Source: Deltaproteobacteria bacterium (GTDB lineage Bacteria; JAEEML01). Taken from it: a DNA stretch of 5,893 nucleotides. Position 1 is the first letter of the stretch; every line of letters starts with the position of its first letter. The position numbers were made by a program, and so were the translations under genes. This document shows positions 1 to 5,451 of the stretch, piece after piece. The notes under the pieces are model-generated. The model was not told the DNA's origin. It did not search any database and saw only the letters and a program-made list of their open reading frames with translations. Location of the stretch: positions 1-5,893 of the forward strand of contig JAEEML010000181.1 in NCBI GenBank assembly GCA_016283195.1, in the 5' to 3' direction.

Positions 1-2
1 AG

Positions 3-593
3 CATATTGCTTTAGAAGAGATAAAATATATTTTTTTAACTCACGCTCACGATGACCACGCCGGTTTTCTGAATGAGGTGCTTTTTGCAACGGAAGCCAA
101 AGTTATTCTGCACCCGGAGGCCATAAAGGGCCTCAAAAGGGGGCAAAACTCCTTTGCCGGCGGCTGTTCTTCATTTTTAGCCTTACTATTTTGCCATATT
201 CTGGCTCTTCTCGGGCATGGTGACCACCGCTATCCTCCGCTTAAAGATGAATATCTGGAGCGCCTTATTCCTATTGATTCCGCGGCTTTTGAAGCGCTGA
301 ATTTTCCTTATGAGATACTAAAAACACCAGGGCATACCAAAGACCATATTGCCCTTTTAGCCGGTGATGCCCTTTTTTGCGGGGATGCGGCCATGAATGG
401 CTTTCCCAGTAGGCATAAGACAATAATCTGGATTGAAGATCCGGAGCAATATAAACACTCTTGGGAAATAATCATTAAAAAAAATCCGGCCGTGATTTTC
501 CCGGCTCACGGAAAACCGTTTAAAACGGCCTATTTAATAAAATATTTGAAAACCTTGGATAAAATTAAGCTCTATCCTTTAAGGCAAAGATAG
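3..593 (+). CDS. MBL-fold metallo-hydrolase, 5'-truncated by window edge
   Basis: Partial gene: the frame is open from the first bases of the window and ends at TAG 591-593, so the true start lies upstream. A downstream GTG at nt 78 is unlikely to be the start because it would cut off the main metal-binding motif. The metallo-beta-lactamase signature HAHDDH is encoded at nt 42-59, preceded by a hydrophobic strand ending in FLT. Later ligands follow in the expected order: GHTKDH (His codon near nt 333), FCGDAAMNG (Asp near nt 384) and FPAHGKPF (His at nt 507-509). This set defines a dinuclear metal hydrolase related to glyoxalase II-type enzymes, probably cytoplasmic; the substrate cannot be told. 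An odd hydrophobic stretch (SSFLALLFCHILALL, about nt 168-212) sits between the first and second motifs and may be a substrate-pocket insert. Family assignment is firm; function is open. Confidence 0.88.
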   Translation, partial: HIALEEIKYIFLTHAHDDHAGFLNEVLFATEAKVILHPEAIKGLKRGQNSFAGGCSSFLALLFCHILALLGHGDHRYPPLKDEYLERLIPIDSAAFEALNFPYEILKTPGHTKDHIALLAGDALFCGDAAMNGFPSRHKTIIWIEDPEQYKHSWEIIIKKNPAVIFPAHGKPFKTAYLIKYLKTLDKIKLYPLRQR

Positions 594-594
594 C

Positions 595-660
595 GGCGGC
601 GCTCTTTTGCCCAAAACCCCGGCGCGGAAAGGGTGAAAGTGTGCTATAATGCGCGGCGGA
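595..660 (+). repeat. Promoter-bearing dispersed repeat, copy 1
   Basis: First of three copies in the window. It begins GGCGGCGCTCTTT two bases after the hydrolase stop and has a 40-bp core (621-660) identical to copy 3 (5802-5841) and 38/40 identical to copy 2 (5175-5214). The core holds an extended -10, TGCTATAAT, with TATAAT at 645-650; no TTGACA-like -35 is seen at 17 bp spacing. This copy is 4 bp shorter than copy 3 in the left half. It lacks the GGAGGTGC ribosome-binding end seen in the other two: after GGCGGA it continues TCGGCTTGG. The left end can pair with the end of the preceding gene (GGCAAAGA 583-590 with TCTTTTGCC 603-611, one bulge). If active, its transcript would read toward the tetR-family gene. 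No ORF starts immediately after it. Confidence 0.85.
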
Positions 661-747
661 TCGGCTTGGCGGACTCTATTGGACACTAACTGAAATTTCT
701 AAAAACACCATAAAAATTAATCTGTTATCGCCCTTCTTAAAATACTG

Positions 748-770
748 ACTAAAAGTCATTGACTTCTAGT
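748..770. promoter_or_regulatory. Candidate TetR-family operator (23-bp dyad)
   Basis: Near-perfect inverted repeat centred on nt 759: left arm ACTAAAAGTCA (748-758), centre T, right arm TGACTTCTAGT (760-770), with 10 of 11 positions paired. The inner 13 bp (753-765) are perfectly palindromic. It overlaps the -35 hexamer (759-764) of the promoter for the downstream TetR-family gene, where an autorepressor would block RNA polymerase. Length and symmetry suit a TetR-family dimer. The site is seen directly; its role is inferred. Confidence 0.65.
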
Positions 771-786
771 TCAATACTGCTATGTT
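759..786 (+). promoter_or_regulatory. Predicted sigma-70/A promoter of tetR-adh-flavoprotein unit
   Basis: TTGACT (759-764), a 16-bp spacer, then TATGTT (781-786). Transcription would begin near nt 793, leaving a leader of only about 12 nt before the GTG start at 805, almost all of it the Shine-Dalgarno AGGTGG (795-800). The -35 lies inside the 23-bp dyad. The -10 matches consensus at 4 of 6 positions. Confidence 0.55.
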
Positions 787-804
787 CTAGGGCGAGGTGG
801 TAAG

Positions 805-1407
805 GTGACCAAAAGACAGGAACAAGCGCTTAAAACCAAAGAAAAGATTCTGAAAGAAGCGGCGAAGATGGTGGCGGAGAGCGGCCTCGCCAACTTTAAT
901 ATCGATGTTTTGACAGAACGCTGCGGAGTCGCCAAGGGCACTTTTTACACTTATTTCAAACACAAAGAAGACATTGTTTTTGAAATCTGCCGGGATCTTT
1001 TTGCGCAAATAGAAGAGCGTATGCAGCAGATGACCGGTAAAAATATTACTGAAAAACTCGCCTACTATTTTGATGAGTTCATGAAGGAAGTTGAAAGATA
1101 TGGCGTCAACATAACGAGAGCCTGGGTGAGGGGGGTGATTGATCCGCAAAACGCTCCTGAAAACTTTGACAACCAAAAATGGCAATACGATGTTGAAATG
1201 CTGGAAAATATTTTGAAAAACGCCATTAAAAACAATGAACTAAAGAAGGATACTCCGGTGGAATTACTCACGCATATCATTATTTCCCAGCTTTACGGCA
1301 TGATGACAGTGTGGTGTATGTCCGACTGCGAGTTTGAACCAAGGGAATGGACCAAAAAATTCTGTGATATGCAGCTGAATGCAATACTAGAAAAATATTT
1401 AGCTTAA
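805..1407 (+). CDS. TetR/AcrR-family transcriptional regulator
   Basis: A 200-residue protein of typical TetR-family length. The N-terminal DNA-binding domain is clear: a first helix with KTKEKILKEAAKMVAESG (about residues 10-27), then the helix-turn-helix (about 33-52) ending in the hallmark GVAKGTFYTYFKHKEDI (41-57). The remainder is a helical ligand-binding and dimerisation domain with no recognisable inducer signature. The GTG start is chosen because AGGTGG (795-800) sits 4 nt upstream and the DNA-binding domain needs all the following residues. It is the first gene of the unit, 12 nt before the alcohol dehydrogenase, and a dyad overlaps its promoter. It probably represses its own operon and releases it on binding a small molecule. 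Family certain; ligand unknown. Confidence 0.93.
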   Translation: MTKRQEQALKTKEKILKEAAKMVAESGLANFNIDVLTERCGVAKGTFYTYFKHKEDIVFEICRDLFAQIEERMQQMTGKNITEKLAYYFDEFMKEVERYGVNITRAWVRGVIDPQNAPENFDNQKWQYDVEMLENILKNAIKNNELKKDTPVELLTHIIISQLYGMMTVWCMSDCEFEPREWTKKFCDMQLNAILEKYLA

Positions 1408-1419
1408 AAGGAGGAAACA

Positions 1420-2583
1420 ATGCAAAACTTTGATTACCTGACCCCAACCCGCCTTATTTTCGGTAAAGGAGTTATTAAAAACCTGCCGGAAGTAATGGCC
1501 CCTTTAGGCCAGAAAATTTTGCTCACTTACGGTGGCGGCTCAATTAAAAAAATCGGCCTCTATGACAAGGTAAAGGAGCTTTTAAAAGACTTTGAAATTT
1601 ATGAGCTCCCCGGCATTCAGCCTAACCCCAAATATGACCCCAGCGTGCTGGATGGCGTAAAAATTTGCAAAGAAAAACAAATAGATGTCATTCTGGCTGT
1701 GGGCGGTGGCAGCGTGCTCGACTGCTCCAAAGCCATTGCCGCCGGGGCCAAATATGCCGGCGACCCCTGGGATTTAATCACTTACAAAGTAAAGGCTAAA
1801 GCGGCGCTTCCCATTGTGGATGTGCTCACTTTGGCGGCCACCGGTAGCGAATATGATAGCGGCGGCGTTATCTCCCGCACCGAAACTAACGACAAAATCG
1901 GCTATATTGATCCTCTGCTTTACCCGGTTTGCTCACTTCTCGATCCCACTTATACTTTTACGGTATCCAAAAAGCAGACGGCGGCGGGCTGCGCCGATGC
2001 CATGAATCATATCATCGAGCAATATTTTTGTGCCGATTCCACTTTGCTTAATGACGGCTTTATGGAAGCCGGCCTGAAGAGCCTGATGGTCAATGCCAGA
2101 AAATGTCTTGAAAATCCCGAGGATTATACAGCCAGAGCAGAAATGATGCTCACCTGTACTTATGGCTGTAATCGCATTTATTCTCTGGGCAACAGCCCCT
2201 CCGGCTGGCCCTGCCACGGCATGGAACACGCTCTTTCGGCTTATTATGACATCACTCACGGCGAAGGGCTGGCCATCATCACCCCCCGCTGGATGAAGCA
2301 CATTTTGAGCGAAAAAACGGTGGACCGCTTTGTAAAATACGGCGTAAATGTTTTTGGTATTGATCCCGCTTTGGATAAATTTGCCATTGCCGATAAGGCC
2401 ATCGAAGCTACTTATAAGTTCTTTGAATCCATCGGTATTCCCATGCATTTGCGCGAAGTTGGCATTGATGAAAGCCGCATTCATGAAATGGCCCATCATG
2501 TGGCGGCAAATGAGGGGCTGGATAAAGCCTGGGCGCCGCTTTTGGAAGAAGATATCGCGGCTATTTTTACCGCCTCACTGTAA
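1420..2583 (+). CDS. Iron-containing alcohol dehydrogenase (BdhA/YqhD-like)
   Basis: A full-length (387 aa) group III metal-dependent alcohol dehydrogenase of the butanol dehydrogenase/YqhD type, reducing aldehydes to alcohols with NAD(P)H in the cytoplasm. Visible features are an N-terminal TPTRLIFGKG start typical of the family, the dinucleotide-binding GGGS at 95-98 followed by VLDCSKAIAAG, the ATGSE motif at 140-144, and four metal ligands in canonical positions: Asp193, His197 (GCADAMNHIIEQ), His266 (PCHGMEHALSAYYD) and His280 (ITHGEG). Their numbering is within one residue of E. coli YqhD as I recall it. A strong AAGGAGG (1408-1414) lies 5 nt before ATG, directly after the regulator's TAA, so co-transcription with the TetR gene is very likely. 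Substrate could be butyraldehyde, methylglyoxal-type or other short or toxic aldehydes; cofactor preference is not determined. Confidence 0.95.
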   Translation: MQNFDYLTPTRLIFGKGVIKNLPEVMAPLGQKILLTYGGGSIKKIGLYDKVKELLKDFEIYELPGIQPNPKYDPSVLDGVKICKEKQIDVILAVGGGSVLDCSKAIAAGAKYAGDPWDLITYKVKAKAALPIVDVLTLAATGSEYDSGGVISRTETNDKIGYIDPLLYPVCSLLDPTYTFTVSKKQTAAGCADAMNHIIEQYFCADSTLLNDGFMEAGLKSLMVNARKCLENPEDYTARAEMMLTCTYGCNRIYSLGNSPSGWPCHGMEHALSAYYDITHGEGLAIITPRWMKHILSEKTVDRFVKYGVNVFGIDPALDKFAIADKAIEATYKFFESIGIPMHLREVGIDESRIHEMAHHVAANEGLDKAWAPLLEEDIAAIFTASL

Positions 2584-2627
2584 AAAAGCTGTGTACCCAA
2601 AAAACGCTATCAAATAGTAAAAAAAAC

Positions 2628-2640
2628 TGCCGTTTTGGCA
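2628..2640 (+). other. Small hairpin in adh-flavoprotein intergenic gap
   Basis: TGCC-GTTTT-GGCA (4-bp stem) lies just upstream of the flavoprotein ribosome binding site (AAGGAG 2643-2648) in a 71-nt gap. It is too weak for a convincing terminator; at most it could moderate read-through or mRNA processing. I see no separate promoter in the gap. Confidence 0.25.
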
Positions 2641-2654
2641 TAAAGGAGTAAAAA

Positions 2655-3227
2655 ATGAAAAAATCGCTTGGTTCTCTGCCCGCATTATTTCCCATGCCGG
2701 TGCTTATGGTAGCCGCTTATGATGAAAATGGCAAAGTCAATGTGATGAATGCCGCCTGGGGCACCATTTGTGACATGGATAAGATTGCTCTCATTATTGA
2801 CGATGCCCACAAAACAACGCAGAATATCCGCAAAATCAAAGCTTTTACGGTGAGTTTGGCCGACAAAGAACATATTGCGGAAGCCGATTTCTTTGGTATT
2901 GCCAGCGGCAATAAAATGGCTGACAAATTTGAGCGCACCGGTATGCACGCCAGCAAAAGCGCTGTGGTTAACGCCCCCATTATTGATGAATTTCCTGTTG
3001 TCATGGAATGTGAACTGGCCGAAATTGTCGAGACCGCCAACCTGTTTGCCGTGATTGGTAAAATTGTGAATGTCAGCGCGGATGAAAAAGTATTATCCGA
3101 AAATGGCAAAGTTGATCCGCTTAAAATTAATGCCTTGATATTCGATCAGTTCCAACATGGTTATTATGTGGCGGGCAGCCAAGTCGGTCAGGCCTGGAAT
3201 GCCGGTAAAGCCTTGATGCAAAAGTGA
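2655..3227 (+). CDS. Flavin reductase family / flavoredoxin-like protein
   Basis: A 190-residue protein matching the FMN-binding split-barrel flavin reductase-like family in length and pattern. Features include the start MKKSLGSLPALFPMPVLMVAAYDENGK, compared with the family's usual 'P.PV..V.TYDE.GK', then NVMNAAWG (29-36), where the FMN-contacting loop is expected, then ADFFGIASGNKMADKFERTG and the APIIDEFPVVMECEL strand region. These proteins bind FMN and act as NAD(P)H:flavin reductases or small electron carriers in the cytoplasm. AAGGAG (2643-2648) sits 6 nt before the ATG. It follows the alcohol dehydrogenase on the same strand after 71 nt and is probably the last gene of the TetR-controlled unit. 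It may handle redox stress or supply electrons, but no partner is shown by the sequence. The family is confident; the exact electron donor and acceptor are unknown. Confidence 0.9.
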   Translation: MKKSLGSLPALFPMPVLMVAAYDENGKVNVMNAAWGTICDMDKIALIIDDAHKTTQNIRKIKAFTVSLADKEHIAEADFFGIASGNKMADKFERTGMHASKSAVVNAPIIDEFPVVMECELAEIVETANLFAVIGKIVNVSADEKVLSENGKVDPLKINALIFDQFQHGYYVAGSQVGQAWNAGKALMQK

Positions 3228-3260
3228 CGCCCAAAACCATTTGCCTTCACCCATTTAGCG

Positions 3261-3296
3261 GTGGGCTCCTGCCCGCAAAAAATTGAAAAATTTTTT
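3261..3296 (+). terminator. Tandem-hairpin terminator region after flavoprotein gene
   Basis: Two adjacent stem-loops start 34 nt after the stop. The first is GTGGGC-TCCT-GCCCGC (3261-3276; 6 bp with one G-U). It is followed without a gap by AAAAAATT-GAAA-AATTTTTT (3277-3296), an all A-T 8-bp stem with a GNRA-type loop, whose 3' arm supplies six T. The GC stem is not immediately followed by the T run, so it is not a textbook terminator. The location between convergent units makes termination the likeliest role. Confidence 0.5.
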
Positions 3297-3299
3297 CTG

Positions 3300-3322
3300 G
3301 CACTATCGTAATTTGATAGTGC
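3300..3322. terminator. 8-bp perfect inverted repeat, possible terminator for the minus-strand ATPase
   Basis: GCACTATC (3300-3307), a 7-nt loop GTAATTT, then GATAGTGC (3315-3322): all 8 pairs are perfect. It lies between the ends of the convergent flavoprotein (+) and ATPase (-) genes. Read on the minus strand, an A/T-rich stretch with T runs follows, compatible with termination, but the first T run is several bases away. It could instead be a protein-binding site. Confidence 0.4.
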
Positions 3323-3508
3323 AGCGCTTTATCATCTCCTTAAGCTAGCAGGGCCTATATTGCGCGGCGCTATTGGGCAGAATGTGAGGTTCCCCGCTAA
3401 GGCGCACCGAAAGCTGCGCTTTTAAAAACTCATAGCGCTGCCGCTTTTCCTCTTTGGCAAAATGTACCTCTCTCCCGTTAAGCCCGGCGTTGGGCAAATA
3501 TGCTCCTC
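3323..3508. other. Stretch without a supported gene downstream of ATPase
   Basis: Non-coding as far as I can judge. A 66-codon minus-strand frame (3345-3545) opens here from TTG inside the last ATPase codons, but it has no ribosome binding site and no recognisable family. A short inverted repeat GCCC-N6-GGGC (3482-3495) lies just past the ATPase stop, without a T run. Confidence 0.4.
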
Positions 3509-4849
3509 TTATAAACACCACCCCATATATAGCGGCAAATGCCAAATGCCATCTTTTTCCATCAGATCCTTGGGATAGAGAATGTACGAGGTGCCGATTT
3601 TACCGGTAAACTTCTTTCTAAACTTATCCAGCGAAGCATGAGAGCGGTAATTCGCTGATTTTACTTCAATTGGCGCTATTTTTTTATTTTCTCTTATCAG
3701 AAAATCGATCTCCAGGTGATTTTCCCGCTGATTTACCGCCGATCGGGAATAAAAATAGAGGCGGTGGCCACTACGCCGTAACATTTGAGCCACAATATTC
3801 TCCATTAGCATACCCTCATTGATATCAAGCCGATCAAACAGCACGGCCTTATAAAGTTCATTATCGGTAAAGGTTTTGTCCATAAAAGTTTGGGTAACCA
3901 GCAAACCGGTATCGGCCAAATAGCATTTTTGTGTGGCATGGTCAGCACTTAAGGCTAATCCCACATTGGGGTCAGTAGCATTAAAACATGTATTTATTAT
4001 CATGGCCTCAGAGAGCCAGATAAAAGAATCTTCATAGGAGCGGAATCTGGCGTTTTTATTAATATTTGCCAGAGTATAGCGCTTTTCTTTTTTGGAAAGT
4101 TGCCCGGGAATATCATCAAAAACGGCATAAACCTTTTCTTCATAACCGGCGGCAAATTTAGAAATATCCTCACGATATAGCTGCAAAATCCTGCGCTTAA
4201 CTTCATCAGCGGCGGCAAAATTTTTGCCATCAATATAAGCCAATACAGCTTGCGGCATACCGCCAACCAGCATATATTGCCGGAAATCATTCATAATTTT
4301 GCGGTGAAGTGCCGGCCCCAAGGCCATTTTACTTGCAAAACAGCGGCTAATAAGCGGCGCGGTGGCCTCATCACCCATAGCCCAGAGAAATTCTTCAAAA
4401 TCCAGGGGATAAAGCTCAATATGCTCTTCTTCCGAAGGGATAATAATGTCCTTAGTATTCTTTTTTAAGCGGATAAGCGAACCGGTTTCCAAATAGTCAT
4501 AGCGCCCATCGGCCACAAGATACTTGATAAGCTGCCGCGCTTTGGGAAACTGTTGCACCTCGTCAAAGACGATTAATGTCTCTCGCCTATGCAAAAGTGT
4601 AGAATAAAAGGCGCTGAGTTTGGCAAAAAAGATATCTAGGTTACTGCTATCGCTCTTAAACAGGTTCAGAATATCTTGGGGGGCATTGCCAAAATCTATA
4701 ATAATATGGCTCTTGTATTCCTGGGTGGCAAACAATTTAGCTATATAGCTCTTGCCCACCCGCCGGGCTCCATCAATAAGCAAAGCGCTCTTTCCCTGGC
4801 TCCGCTCTTTCCAAGCCAGAAGTTCTGCGTAAATTTTTCGTTTCAGCAT
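3509..4849 (-). CDS. DUF4143-type AAA+ ATPase (ATP-binding protein)
   Basis: A complete 446-residue ATPase. The N-terminal AAA domain has Walker A GARRVGKS (27-34), Walker B LIVFDE (92-97) followed by VQQFPKAR, and a sensor-1-like LETGSL (120-125). The following region (SEEEHIELYPLDFEEFLWAMG, then the MLVGGMPQAV segment) is typical of the ATPase/DUF4143 family. The C-terminal domain contains a PD-(D/E)XK-like pattern: EIDFLI with Asp382, then EVKS with Glu395 and Lys397. Members are widespread, often multi-copy, and without an established biochemical role; a nucleic-acid function is inferred from the fold. The ATG is supported on the minus strand by GGAGATGAT, which closely matches the anti-Shine-Dalgarno sequence and ends 5 nt upstream. 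The ending LPLYMGWCL is normal for the family, so it is not truncated. It is a monocistronic gene, convergent with the redox operon and divergent from the toxin-antitoxin pair. Confidence 0.92.
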   Translation of the reverse strand: MLKRKIYAELLAWKERSQGKSALLIDGARRVGKSYIAKLFATQEYKSHIIIDFGNAPQDILNLFKSDSSNLDIFFAKLSAFYSTLLHRRETLIVFDEVQQFPKARQLIKYLVADGRYDYLETGSLIRLKKNTKDIIIPSEEEHIELYPLDFEEFLWAMGDEATAPLISRCFASKMALGPALHRKIMNDFRQYMLVGGMPQAVLAYIDGKNFAAADEVKRRILQLYREDISKFAAGYEEKVYAVFDDIPGQLSKKEKRYTLANINKNARFRSYEDSFIWLSEAMIINTCFNATDPNVGLALSADHATQKCYLADTGLLVTQTFMDKTFTDNELYKAVLFDRLDINEGMLMENIVAQMLRRSGHRLYFYSRSAVNQRENHLEIDFLIRENKKIAPIEVKSANYRSHASLDKFRKKFTGKIGTSYILYPKDLMEKDGIWHLPLYMGWCL

Positions 4850-4901
4850 CTGGTATCATCTCCGGCTTTTTAGTGGCCTCTCGCCCGCTTCCAGCAAGAG
4901 T

Positions 4902-4929
4902 TATATAGCACAATAACACGAAACTGCAA
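4902..4929 (-). promoter_or_regulatory. Predicted promoter of the ATPase gene
   Basis: On the minus strand, TTGCAG (complement of 4924-4929), a 16-nt spacer, then TATATA (4902-4907), preceded by TGC to make an extended -10 (TGCTATATA). The bases around it (TTGTGCTATATAA) resemble the -10 region of the dispersed repeats (TGTGCTATAAT). The -35 position falls inside the first unit of the 33-bp array, so a protein bound there should affect transcription. Confidence 0.5.
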
Positions 4930-4995
4930 GTTCAAAAGCCCGTATTTTGCACGAAACTGCAAGTTAAAAACCATGAATTTTGCACGAAACTGCAA
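4917..4995. repeat. 33-bp-period array of TTGCA-N6-TGCAA elements
   Basis: Three copies of CACGAAACTGCAA begin at 4917, 4950 and 4983, a spacing of exactly 33 bp or about three helical turns. Copies 2 and 3 are each embedded in a perfect dyad TTGCA-CGAAAC-TGCAA (4947-4962 and 4980-4995). Copy 1 has the right half and the core but not the left TTG. The 17-bp parts between are related only by A/T-rich composition and an ATTTTG end (copies 1 and 2: AAGTT at the start, ATTTTG at the end). The array lies immediately upstream of the ATPase and overlaps its promoter. It is best read as an operator array or protein-loading site; the short unequal units do not fit a CRISPR. Confidence 0.75.
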
Positions 4996-5125
4996 TAAAA
5001 GGCCGGTAGCTCTTCCCGTAATTCGATAGCATTATGCTGAGTCCGCCGGTTTTAGCCTCCTTGTATAGCAAAACTGGCTCTCTTGGTGGCAGCTGCTTTG
5101 GCTACCTACGGCTTGGCTCCTAATA

Positions 5126-5140
5126 TGCAAAAAACTGCAA
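5126..5140. repeat. Fourth, isolated TGCA-N6-TGCAA element
   Basis: TGCA-AAAAAC-TGCAA has the same spacing and the same AAACTGCAA right half as the array units at 4917-4995 (12 of 14 bases match GCACGAAACTGCAA). It lies 131 bp from the nearest array unit and 25 bp left of promoter repeat copy 2, on the toxin-antitoxin side of the intergenic region. Confidence 0.45.
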
Positions 5141-5150
5141 TTGTGCTGCG

Positions 5151-5219
5151 GCTCTTTAAGCTGCACAAAAACCCAGCGCGAAAAGGGTGAAAGTGTGCTA
5201 TAATGCGCGGCGGAGGTGC
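5151..5219 (+). repeat. Promoter-bearing dispersed repeat, copy 2 (toxin-antitoxin promoter)
   Basis: Begins GCTCTTTAAGCTGC and ends GGAGGTGC; the core 5175-5214 differs from copies 1 and 3 at two positions, both G to A. The extended -10 TGCTATAAT has TATAAT at 5199-5204, so transcription should start near 5211, right at the ribosome binding site GGAGG (5212-5216) of the antitoxin gene. The copy therefore supplies both promoter and Shine-Dalgarno for the toxin-antitoxin operon. An imperfect hairpin can form at its left edge (GTGCTGC 5143-5149 with GCTGCAC 5160-5166, one T-T mismatch). Confidence 0.85.
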
Positions 5220-5223
5220 AGAA

Positions 5224-5451
5224 ATGGTAGATACGACATTTAATGCCATGCTTAAGGAGGTGGATACGCTTTCTTACAACCAAGTTGTAACGCTTTTGGT
5301 GCGCTTAACACAGGCTTTACAATCGTGGACATCAAGCGAAGATAGTAATTCTCTGTTTTATTCGCCGAGCAATATGGCCCATTTGGAACGCGGCATAAAA
5401 GCCTTGCGTGAGGGAAAAGGTGTGGAGCACGAAATCATCGAGGTAGATTGA
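5224..5451 (+). CDS. Antitoxin of YoeB/Txe-type toxin-antitoxin pair
   Basis: A 75-residue protein directly upstream of a YoeB-like toxin. The start at 5224 (MVDTTFNAMLKEVD) is preferred because GGAGG (5212-5216) lies 7 nt upstream. A longer frame from ATG 5203 would begin inside the -10 hexamer and cannot be transcribed from that promoter. The C-terminus, including HLERGIKALREGKG and then VEHEIIEVD (about residues 53-75), is like the toxin-wrapping tail of YefM/Axe antitoxins. The N-terminal half (FNAMLKEVDTLSYNQVVTLLVRLTQALQ) does not look like the usual Phd/YefM DNA-binding fold; it is more like the short helical N-termini of other small antitoxins. It should neutralise the toxin by direct binding and may autoregulate the operon. 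Its TGA overlaps the toxin ATG by one base. Confidence 0.82.
   Translation: MVDTTFNAMLKEVDTLSYNQVVTLLVRLTQALQSWTSSEDSNSLFYSPSNMAHLERGIKALREGKGVEHEIIEVD

Larger units (their letters stand above)
4850..5223. other. Divergent intergenic region between ATPase and toxin-antitoxin operon
   Basis: A 374-bp stretch with no supportable gene. It holds the ATPase promoter (4902-4929), the 33-bp-period TGCA array (4917-4995), a fourth related element (5126-5140) and promoter repeat copy 2 (5151-5219). The part from about 5000 to 5125 shows only short inverted or palindromic words such as GCAGCTGC. A minus-strand frame at 5032-5283 has no ribosome binding site or family resemblance and is dismissed. Confidence 0.6.

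Noticed and set aside
661-745. Possible small gene or RNA between repeat copy 1 and the tetR promoter
   Set aside because: I see no ORF with a ribosome binding site, no strong hairpin with a T run and no recognisable RNA motif; it is A/T-rich spacer as far as can be told.
787-1185. 132-codon minus-strand frame opposite the TetR gene
   Set aside because: Antisense shadow of a clear TetR-family gene; composition is not protein-like for any family and no ribosome binding site supports it.
1933-2499. 188-codon minus-strand frame opposite the alcohol dehydrogenase
   Set aside because: Long antisense frame fully inside a gene with all catalytic motifs on the + strand; such frames are common opposite GC-biased third positions.
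3345-3545. 66-codon minus-strand frame overlapping the ATPase 3' end
   Set aside because: It opens with TTG inside the ATPase coding sequence in another frame, has no Shine-Dalgarno and no recognisable family. The ATPase ends with a normal family C-terminus, so this is not a frameshifted extension.
4917-4995. Possible mini CRISPR array
   Set aside because: The conserved unit is only about 13-16 bp, gaps are 17 bp with shared A/T-rich bases, the last unit is not followed by more copies, and no cas gene is present.
5038-5046. GAGTCCGCC, the reverse complement of GGCGGACTC at 667-675 just after repeat copy 1
   Set aside because: A nine-base match between two places in a 5.9-kb window is expected by chance, and the flanking bases do not extend it.
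5203-5223. Longer antitoxin start at ATG 5203
   Set aside because: That ATG overlaps the -10 hexamer TATAAT (5199-5204), upstream of the expected transcription start; ATG 5224 has a well-placed GGAGG.
5032-5283. 83-codon minus-strand frame across the ATPase/toxin-antitoxin intergenic region
   Set aside because: It runs through repeat copy 2 and the antitoxin start, is rich in Ser, His, Gln and Cys, and has no family resemblance or ribosome binding site.
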